A stretch of DNA of 64,000 bases from an uncultured Sinobacteraceae bacterium (GTDB lineage Bacteria > Pseudomonadota > Gammaproteobacteria > Steroidobacterales > Steroidobacteraceae). The notes under the pieces are model-generated. The model did no database searches. It was not told the origin of the DNA and saw only the letters and a list, made by a program, of their open reading frames with translations. Below are positions 58,334 through 64,000 of the stretch, piece after piece. Both the position numbers and the translations under genes were made by a program. Positions within the stretch are counted from its first letter, which is position 1, and every line of letters starts with the position of its first letter. Location: positions 50,127 through 114,126 of the forward strand of contig CALEKY010000139.1 of NCBI GenBank assembly GCA_937902995.1, in the 5' to 3' direction.

Positions 58334-61009
58334 TTAGCCCGCCGCCAGCTTCAAGACGCGCTGCGGCGTCGCGATGCCGTATCCCTGAGCGTAATCGACG
58401 CCGAGACCGCGCAACATTTCGATGATTTCGTTGTTCTCGGCGAACTCGGCAATCGTCTGCTTGCCGGTGAGGTGCCCGATCTCGTTGATCGAACGCACCA
58501 TTTCGCGGTCGATCGGATCGTGCAGGATTTCCTTGACGAAGCTGCCGTCGATCTTGAGGAAGTCGACTGGAAAATGTTTCAAGTAGCCGAACGAGGACAA
58601 GCCGGTGCCGAAATCGTCGAGTGCGAACCGGCAGCCGAGCTCCTTGAGCGCGTGAATGAAACGGTTGGCCTGGGAGAAGCTCGCGATCGCCGCCGTCTCG
58701 GTGATCTCGAAACAGATCTTCGAGGCATCGATGCCGCTGCGATGGAAATGATCGATGACGAAAGGCAGGAACTTGTCGTCGCCCAGGCTCTGGCCCGACA
58801 GATTGATCGAGCACAGTGCCAGCTTTTCGCGCTCGTCGGCTTCCGAGACCAGCCAGCGTAACGCGTGCTCGATCATCCAGCGGTCGATGGCCGGCGTAAG
58901 TCCGTAGCGTTCCGCTGCCGCGATGAACTGATCCGGTGCCACGATCTTCCCGGTCTCATCGCGCATACGCAGCAGCAATTCGTAATGCAAGCCGGGCTCG
59001 GGCCGCTGCAAGGGCAGAATCACCTGGCGATAGATCTCGAAACGGCCGTCTTCGAGCGCATTGTTGATGCGCGCCGCCCATTGCATCTCGCGACGACGGC
59101 GCATCAAGTCGATGTCGTTCTCGTGGAAGCTGTAGATGCGATTACGGCCGTTTTCCTTGGCGATCGCGCATGCGCTGTCGGCAGCCGACAAGAGCGAGGC
59201 GACATCGGTATTGTCGGGCGTAATCGGCACGACGCCGATGCTCGCACCGAGCCGGAACGTGCGGTCCTCCCAAACGAACTTGTAATTGCGGATGGCTTCC
59301 CGCAGCGCCTCCGCACTGCGAATGCCCTCCTCGATCGAACAACTCTCGAGGAGCACGCCGAATTCGTCGCCGCCCAAACGCGCCACCGTGTCGCGCCAGC
59401 GGATCTTGGATTTCAACAGCGCGCCCACCTGGCCGAGCAACGCATCGCCTGCGCTGTGACCGCAGTTGTCGTTGATGATCTTGAATTGATCGAGATCGAT
59501 GTGACAGAGCGCGTAGGACGCCTCGCGGGCGCGTGCGCTCTTCAAGGCCCGCTCCAAGCGCGCCTCGAATTCGCGGCGATTGACCAGACCCGTCAGGATG
59601 TCGTGGCTTGCGTGATAGGAGAGCTTACGATTGAGCTCGCGGCTCTCGCTCACGTCGTGGAACACGAGCACGCCGCCCGACACGGCGCCGGTGGTGTCGC
59701 GAATCGGGGATGCGCAGCTTTCGATGTAGAGCTCGTTGCCGTCGCGGCGGATCAACAGCGTGGGCCGTACGGACTTGATCGCACGCGTGCGCCGGATCGC
59801 CACGGCGAGCGGATTCTCGAGCGGCTCGCAGGTTTCCTCGTGGAAGCTGCGGAAGATTTCGTCGACCGGACGGCCTTGCGCATGCTCGAGCCGCCATCCC
59901 GTCAATTGCTCGGCAACGGGATTCATGTATTCGACCCGGCAGCGGGAATCGGTGGTAATGACGCCGTCGCCGATCGATTGCAGCGTGATCTGCGCGCTCT
60001 CCTTCTCCTTGAACAGCGCATCCTCGAACAATTTGCGTTCGGTGACATCGAGATCGACGCCGACGATGCGTGTCGCTCTGCCGGTTTCGTCGATGCGCGC
60101 CTTTGCCCGGCTGACGACCCACAACCACACGCCGTCGCGATGCTTCAGCCGATGCATGCTCTCGAACAGCGGGTCCTTACCCGAAAGATGATTGCGCAGC
60201 GCTTCGAGCACGCGCGGAAGATCTTCGGGATGGACGAACTGCTGCCAGTCGCTGAGCTCGAGCTCTTCGTCCGTGTAGCCGAGCATCGACTTCCAGCGCG
60301 GCGAGAAATAGGAGGTCTTCTTTTCGAGATTGAAATCCCAGATGCCGTCGTTGGCTCCGTAGAGCGCCAGCTCGTTGCGCTCCTCGATGTCCGCAAAGTG
60401 TTCCTTGTACTGCATGCGCTCCAGGCCGCTTGCGTAGCTCGAGCCCAAGAGCTTCAACATCAAGTGCAGATTGGCATCCCAACTCTCGCGCGGCTGCGTC
60501 GAGCACAGCGCCATGAAACCGGCGGCCTTGCCGCGAATGGCGAACCCGATCATCAGGGCGGCGCCGACGTGGAGCGATGCAAACCGGTCACCCTCCGATC
60601 GCAGCGCGCGTCGCGGCTGCGACGTGTCGCGCATCTCGATCACACGCAGATGTCCGAGGTGATCGCGCAAGAACGGCAGGCGCTCGAGCGGCTCGCCGGT
60701 CAGCACGTCCGGATTGAACGCCGAGAACATGCTGGAAGCGGAGATCACGCTCTCGATCGAGCGGCGTTCGCTACAGAATCGGGCGATGAAAATGGCATCG
60801 AGACCCGCAGCTTCGCGCAGGTTTTCGAGGTTCTCGCGCAGCAGCTGCTCCGAGGTGGACGCGTCGCAGTTCTGAAAATCGACCGCGGCTTTGGTGAGCA
60901 GCACGTCCAGGCCGACTTTCCCGCGCCGCGAGCTCGCGCGCGTACCGAACAACCCTGCAGCCGCCGGGCGGGAAATCGCATCCCTGGGGTCTGAGGGGTT
61001 GGTTGCCAT
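58334..61009 (-). CDS. GAF-PAS-PAS-GGDEF-EAL cyclic-di-GMP enzyme
   Basis: The product has 891 residues: a GAF-like domain (about 60-200), two PAS domains (about 210-335 and 345-460), GGDEF (about 470-630) and EAL (about 640-890). The GGDEF site RLGGDEFGVLL and the inhibitory RxxD five residues before it (RWRDTVARL) are intact. The EAL signature reads ELLLR, but the other catalytic residues remain: INLSGQS, FEITETA, DDFGTG, LKIDGSFV, IAEFAE and QGYGIA. It may therefore make and degrade c-di-GMP. No membrane segment was seen, so it is cytosolic, sensing through GAF/PAS. Confidence 0.93.
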   Translation of the reverse strand: MATNPSDPRDAISRPAAAGLFGTRASSRRGKVGLDVLLTKAAVDFQNCDASTSEQLLRENLENLREAAGLDAIFIARFCSERRSIESVISASSMFSAFNPDVLTGEPLERLPFLRDHLGHLRVIEMRDTSQPRRALRSEGDRFASLHVGAALMIGFAIRGKAAGFMALCSTQPRESWDANLHLMLKLLGSSYASGLERMQYKEHFADIEERNELALYGANDGIWDFNLEKKTSYFSPRWKSMLGYTDEELELSDWQQFVHPEDLPRVLEALRNHLSGKDPLFESMHRLKHRDGVWLWVVSRAKARIDETGRATRIVGVDLDVTERKLFEDALFKEKESAQITLQSIGDGVITTDSRCRVEYMNPVAEQLTGWRLEHAQGRPVDEIFRSFHEETCEPLENPLAVAIRRTRAIKSVRPTLLIRRDGNELYIESCASPIRDTTGAVSGGVLVFHDVSESRELNRKLSYHASHDILTGLVNRREFEARLERALKSARAREASYALCHIDLDQFKIINDNCGHSAGDALLGQVGALLKSKIRWRDTVARLGGDEFGVLLESCSIEEGIRSAEALREAIRNYKFVWEDRTFRLGASIGVVPITPDNTDVASLLSAADSACAIAKENGRNRIYSFHENDIDLMRRRREMQWAARINNALEDGRFEIYRQVILPLQRPEPGLHYELLLRMRDETGKIVAPDQFIAAAERYGLTPAIDRWMIEHALRWLVSEADEREKLALCSINLSGQSLGDDKFLPFVIDHFHRSGIDASKICFEITETAAIASFSQANRFIHALKELGCRFALDDFGTGLSSFGYLKHFPVDFLKIDGSFVKEILHDPIDREMVRSINEIGHLTGKQTIAEFAENNEIIEMLRGLGVDYAQGYGIATPQRVLKLAAG

Positions 61010-61386
61010 GGACTCTCGTTAGATCACATCCGTTGAGCAAAGCGCCGCCGTCCCGCAGAGCAGACATAGAAAATGCCTATGTGTGCGCGGTCCAGCCGCA
61101 GAACAGAGAACAACATCCAGGATCCTCACTCGACGTCGGCCAGAAATCGGTACTACGTTCTAACTAGTCGGCCGGCACTGAGCTTCGTTCGATTCTGGCA
61201 CAGGACGCGGCGGCGATGCGAGCCGCCGCTAGGCTGTAGCCAGTAGGCTGCAGGCTGTAGCAACTGAAGAGAGAAAGCGATGCGGCGGAAGACGAAACAG
61301 CACGAGATCAAAACGAGATGCGTCTGCCGTTGAATACATCGCAGCGCTTATCTACAGCCTACGGCCCACAGGCTACAGCCTAGGCG
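61010..61386. other. 377-bp region between the GGDEF/EAL and glycosyltransferase genes
   Basis: It carries the upstream region of the GGDEF/EAL gene, including a CATAG/CTATG inverted repeat near 61067-61085, and a two-armed heptad element (61232-61259 and 61353-61380). No gene or known RNA was recognised. Confidence 0.5.
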
Positions 61387-61399
61387 TCAGTCTTCAGCC
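61232..61399 (-). repeat. two-armed heptad element (GGCTGTA / TACAGCC class)
   Basis: 61232-61259 has four units of GGCTGTA/GGCTGCA on the plus strand. 61353-61380 has four units of TACAGCC/TACGGCC. A further TTCAGCC at 61393-61399 lies inside the glycosyltransferase 3' end, so its last codons (EAED) and stop are heptad-derived on the gene strand. Confidence 0.84.
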
Positions 61400-62124
61400 T
61401 CAGCGGCTTCGACCCGTGGCGGCGTACGCTTGATGAGCCAGCGCACACCGAACAAATCGACGATGCCGACCCATAGTCGATTGTGGATTCCGTATTTCGA
61501 TCGTCCGTGCAAGCGCGGACGATGGCGCACCGGCACCGAGATCACGTCTGCCCCTGCACGCTGAAAGAGTGCAGGCAGGAACCGGTGCATGTGGTCGAAA
61601 TGCGGGAGATCGAGAAATGTCGCGCGGTGGATGAGCTTGATCCCGCATCCCGTATCGGGCGTACCGTCGTTCAACATCCATGCACGCACGCCGTTTGCGA
61701 TTCGCGACGACACGCGCCGCACCCAAGTGTCGCGACGCCTCTTGCGATTGCCCATGACGAGCTTGAGCGCCGTATTGCCGCACTTATGAGCCGCTTCGGC
61801 AGCTGCAACGAGCGCCGGAATATCGGCGGGATCGTTCTGACCGTCGCCATCCAGCGTCGCCACCCATTCCGCACGCGCAGCGCGTATACCGGTCAACACC
61901 GCCGTGCTCTGACCGCAGCGGCGTGAATGGCGCAAGATCCGCAGCTCGCCGACACCTTCGCGCCGCGCTCGTTGGAGCGCGGCGACGGTGCCGTCGGTGC
62001 TGCCGTCGTCGACGAAAATGATCTCGAACGGTCGAAAGGACTGCAGCGCCGCATGAACCTCATGCGCAAGCGGTCCGACGTTTTCGGCCTCGTTGCACAC
62101 GGGGATGACGACTGACAGTTTCAT
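61387..62124 (-). CDS. family 2 glycosyltransferase (dolichol-phosphate-mannose-synthase-like)
   Basis: The ATG at 62124 (MKLSVVIPVCNEAENVGPL) gives 245 residues. GT-A motifs are FEIIFVDDGSTDGTVAAL and VATLDGDGQNDPADIPAL, and the downstream acceptor region is GCGIKLIHRATFLDLPHF. It has no C-terminal membrane helices, unlike ArnC-type relatives, and may transfer a sugar to a polyprenyl phosphate. The donor and acceptor are unknown. No other envelope-sugar gene is adjacent. The last residues are repeat-derived. Confidence 0.88.
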   Translation of the reverse strand: MKLSVVIPVCNEAENVGPLAHEVHAALQSFRPFEIIFVDDGSTDGTVAALQRARREGVGELRILRHSRRCGQSTAVLTGIRAARAEWVATLDGDGQNDPADIPALVAAAEAAHKCGNTALKLVMGNRKRRRDTWVRRVSSRIANGVRAWMLNDGTPDTGCGIKLIHRATFLDLPHFDHMHRFLPALFQRAGADVISVPVRHRPRLHGRSKYGIHNRLWVGIVDLFGVRWLIKRTPPRVEAAEAED

Positions 62125-62189
62125 GCCGCTGTCCTGCAGTATAGCGTCGCCCGGATCTGCTAATGTCGCCGCGAGAGGACAGGTCCCGC

Positions 62190-63158
62190 ATGGCCACGCA
62201 TCGACACGACCACACTCACGATCACGCGGCCGACCGCCGTTCCGGCCGCACGCCGGCACATCGCGGGCATGCACACGACCACGCGCACAGCCACGAAGGC
62301 CAGAGCGGCAAGGTGCTCGCCTGGGCATTCGGTCTCACGCTTGCGTTCATGGCGATCGAGCTCGCGGGCGGCTTGCTAGCGGGATCGCTCGCGCTGCTTG
62401 CCGATGCGGGCCACATGCTCATCGATGCCGGTGCCCTCGCGCTCGCATGGGCCGCCAATCGCATCGCCTCGCGACCGGCCGACGCGCGGCGATCCTTCGG
62501 TTATCAGCGCACGCGCGTGCTGGCCACGTTCGTGAACGGCTGTGCGCTGCTCCTTATCGTGGCATGGATCGCCTATGAAGCATTGCAGCGCCTGTTCGTT
62601 CCGCGTCCTGTCGATGCGCTGACGGTGATCTGGATCGGCTCGCTCGGCTTCGCCGTCAATTTGCTCGTGTTTGCGCTGCTACGCCGCGGTCACGCGCACG
62701 ACATGAACGTCGCGGCGGCGGCCATGCACGTCATCGGGGACTTGCTCGGGTCCCTCGCCGCCATCGTGTCTGCGACCGTCATCTTCTTCACCGGTTGGAC
62801 TGCTGCGGACCCGCTGATGTCGCTGGTCGTGTGCGCGCTCATCGTCCGTAGCGCCTGGACGCTCGTGCGCCGTTCGACTCACATCTTGATGGAAGGTGCG
62901 CCCGAAGGACTCGACATCGATGAGCTGCGCCGCACGCTCGAAGAACGTATTCCTGCCATTCGCGACGTTCATCATGTGCACTTGTGGCTCGTCGGACCGC
63001 ATGAGCCGTTGATGACGATGCATGCGACCGTCGTCACCGGAGCACATCACGCCAGCGTGCTGCGCGATACGAAGGCCGTGCTGCAGGAGCATTACGGCAT
63101 CAAGCACGCGACGATTCAGATCGAAGAAGGCGAATGCGCCGACGAAACTTGCCGCTGA
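62190..63158 (+). CDS. cation diffusion facilitator (CzcD/ZitB-like zinc exporter)
   Basis: The ATG at 62190 (MATHRHDHTHDHAADRRSG) follows AGAGGAC and gives 322 residues. The cytosolic N-terminus is His-rich, typical of zinc-handling members. Six helices follow, with the transport-site pairs HxxxD in LLADAGHMLIDAGALAL and in AMHVIGDLLGSLAA, and a C-terminal cytosolic domain (HHVHLWLVGPHEP) that binds metal. It probably exports Zn2+ (or Co2+/Cd2+) by proton antiport. Upstream starts such as 62163 lack a ribosome site. Confidence 0.93.
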   Translation: MATHRHDHTHDHAADRRSGRTPAHRGHAHDHAHSHEGQSGKVLAWAFGLTLAFMAIELAGGLLAGSLALLADAGHMLIDAGALALAWAANRIASRPADARRSFGYQRTRVLATFVNGCALLLIVAWIAYEALQRLFVPRPVDALTVIWIGSLGFAVNLLVFALLRRGHAHDMNVAAAAMHVIGDLLGSLAAIVSATVIFFTGWTAADPLMSLVVCALIVRSAWTLVRRSTHILMEGAPEGLDIDELRRTLEERIPAIRDVHHVHLWLVGPHEPLMTMHATVVTGAHHASVLRDTKAVLQEHYGIKHATIQIEEGECADETCR

Positions 63159-63162
63159 GCCG

Positions 63163-63897
63163 TTACTGAGCTCGCGACAGCAGCGCTTCGCGCGCCGCGC
63201 GGTAAGTCGCCAGCATCCGCTGCTCCATCATTTCCTGCGCGGCCTGCATCTCTTCGTCGTTCATGCGCTTGGGCGGGAAGTAAGGCTCGCCGATCGCGAT
63301 AACGATGCGGCTGAACGGCACGGGAAGCACGAACTTGTCCCAGGTCTTCAGCACGAAGGCCGGTTTGGCCGCGAAGGCGATCGGCACGACCGGCTTGCCG
63401 GAAATCTGCGCCGTGAAGATCGCGCCAGGTTTGAATTTGAAGCGCGGTCCGCGGGGCCCGTCGGGCGTCACGCCGGGCGAAATGCCGTCCTTGACGATCG
63501 CTTGGTAGACGCCGCGCAGCGCCCGCACGCCGGTATACGACCCGGAACCGCGCACGACGTGCGCACCGTACCTCTGAGCGAGCCACGTGGGCGCCTCGCC
63601 GTCCACGGACGGAGAAATCATGAAACCGGGCTTCAGCCCGCCGGGCTTGCTCACCAGATACCGTGCGGCCATGAGCAAGTGCTGATGCCAGCACACCGGA
63701 ACGACGGCGCCGTGCTTGGCGACGAGCTCGTGCAATTGTGCTTCGCCGACGACCCTGATCCGACAGGTGCGCCAGAGCGTCTCGATGATGAGACGAGCGA
63801 GCCAAACGGCAATCCGATAGACAAATCGTCGTCCGCGAGTCAGGCGTCGCTTCGATCTTGTGCGAATGGGGCTCGCCACCACGTCAGTTGCTTGCAA
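63163..63897 (-). CDS. DUF374 lysophospholipid acyltransferase family protein
   Basis: A 244-residue protein of the DUF374 (LPLAT-like) family. VPVCWHQHLLMAARYLVSK, MISPSVDGEAP and VTPDGPRGPRFKFKPGAIF are the expected blocks, with the catalytic His in CWHQH. An N-terminal hydrophobic stretch (FVYRIAVWLARLIIETLW) likely places it at the inner membrane. Its acyl donor and acceptor are unknown. It converges with the cation exporter, with 4 bp between stop codons. The tRNA-Thr gene lies upstream on the same strand. Confidence 0.85.
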   Translation of the reverse strand: MQATDVVASPIRTRSKRRLTRGRRFVYRIAVWLARLIIETLWRTCRIRVVGEAQLHELVAKHGAVVPVCWHQHLLMAARYLVSKPGGLKPGFMISPSVDGEAPTWLAQRYGAHVVRGSGSYTGVRALRGVYQAIVKDGISPGVTPDGPRGPRFKFKPGAIFTAQISGKPVVPIAFAAKPAFVLKTWDKFVLPVPFSRIVIAIGEPYFPPKRMNDEEMQAAQEMMEQRMLATYRAAREALLSRAQ

Positions 63898-63908
63898 CCC
63901 GGACGTTC

Positions 63909-63935
63909 AAAAAGCAACGCCGCGCAAAGCGCGGC
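63909..63935 (-). terminator. intrinsic terminator of the tRNA-Thr transcript
   Basis: On the minus strand GCCGCGC pairs with GCGCGGC around a TTT loop, and a T-run (five Ts) follows after GTTGC. It lies 13 bp downstream of the tRNA 3' end. Confidence 0.8.
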
Positions 63936-63948
63936 GTGGCTCAGAAAG

Positions 63949-64000
63949 TGGTGCCGGAGAAGAGATTCGAACTCCCGACCCGCGCATTACGAATGCGCTG
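63949..64000 (-). tRNA. tRNA-Thr(CGT), 5' part cut by the window edge
   Basis: The minus strand reads the anticodon stem GCGCA/TGCGC with loop TTCGTAA, so the anticodon is CGT, decoding ACG as threonine. The T-arm follows (GGGAG, TTCGAAT, CTCTT), then the acceptor strand CTCCGGC and an encoded ACCA. The sequence matches E. coli thrW in anticodon. The D-arm and the 5' acceptor strand lie outside the window. Confidence 0.92.

Noticed and set aside
1..64000. Prophage, insertion sequence, integron or toxin-antitoxin genes
   Set aside because: No transposase, integrase, phage structural or toxin-antitoxin pair was recognised in any frame.

Overview
The window reads as one stretch of a GC-rich gammaproteobacterial chromosome. 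No insertion sequence, prophage, CRISPR array or plasmid gene was recognised. The gene order DUF2066 / purM-purN / DUF3108, the metG-rsxABCDGE-nth-DUF1841 block, aceE-aceF-lpdA with a lipoyl domain on LpdA, and the coexistence of dcd, apbC, rnt, grxD and a class I fumarase fit Gammaproteobacteria, probably near the Xanthomonadales/Nevskiales/Steroidobacterales. I do not claim a species.

Layout. 1-4.7 kb: housekeeping (truncated DUF2066 gene, purM, purN, DUF3108; convergent dcd and apbC). 5.2-10.2 kb: an accessory-looking trio, a HEAT-repeat Ser/Thr kinase followed by two PilT-family ATPases. 10.3-18.5 kb: metG, a complete rsxABCDGE operon running into nth, and DUF1841. 18.7-22.6 kb: class I fumarase, a MAPEG membrane protein and a fatty-acyl-CoA synthetase. 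22.7-23.0 kb: a ddlA remnant. 23.0-33.3 kb: a guanidine-utilisation locus. 33.3-37.9 kb: a CheY/CheZ-like pair behind a sigma-28-like promoter, a small ORF, a histidine phosphatase, phenylalanine hydroxylase and a pseudouridine synthase. 38.0-45.0 kb: an isoquinoline-1-oxidoreductase-type molybdo-hydroxylase, aldo/keto reductase, Zn alcohol dehydrogenase, VanZ-like protein and Nudix hydrolase. 45.2-52.5 kb: quinone oxidoreductase and the pyruvate dehydrogenase complex. 52.6-64.0 kb: aminopeptidase, pyrC, rnt, grxD, DUF1289, nadC, sodB, a GGDEF/EAL protein, a glycosyltransferase, a zinc-type CDF exporter, a DUF374 acyltransferase and the 3' part of a tRNA-Thr gene.

The most coherent pathway is the locus at 23-33 kb. 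Genes that older annotation would call urea carboxylase, urea-carboxylase-associated proteins and allophanate hydrolase lie divergent to a NitT/TauT-type ABC importer, and the importer leader carries a clear guanidine-I (ykkC) riboswitch. The expected route is guanidine import, ATP/biotin-dependent carboxylation, deimination to allophanate, and hydrolysis to ammonia and CO2. Each arm has a sigma-54-type -24/-12 promoter, which suggests nitrogen control on top of guanidine sensing.

Two other observations stand out. First, the Rsx operon is complete, but RsxA has lost both, and RsxE one, of the four cysteines that hold the intramembrane iron-sulfur cluster in this family. Second, many intergenic intervals carry short tandem arrays with an exact 7-nt period. 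The unit sequence differs between intervals. At every site I examined the G-leading unit is read on the coding strand after a stop codon and its complement before a start codon. Several gene 3' ends and the MetG linker are written in these heptads.
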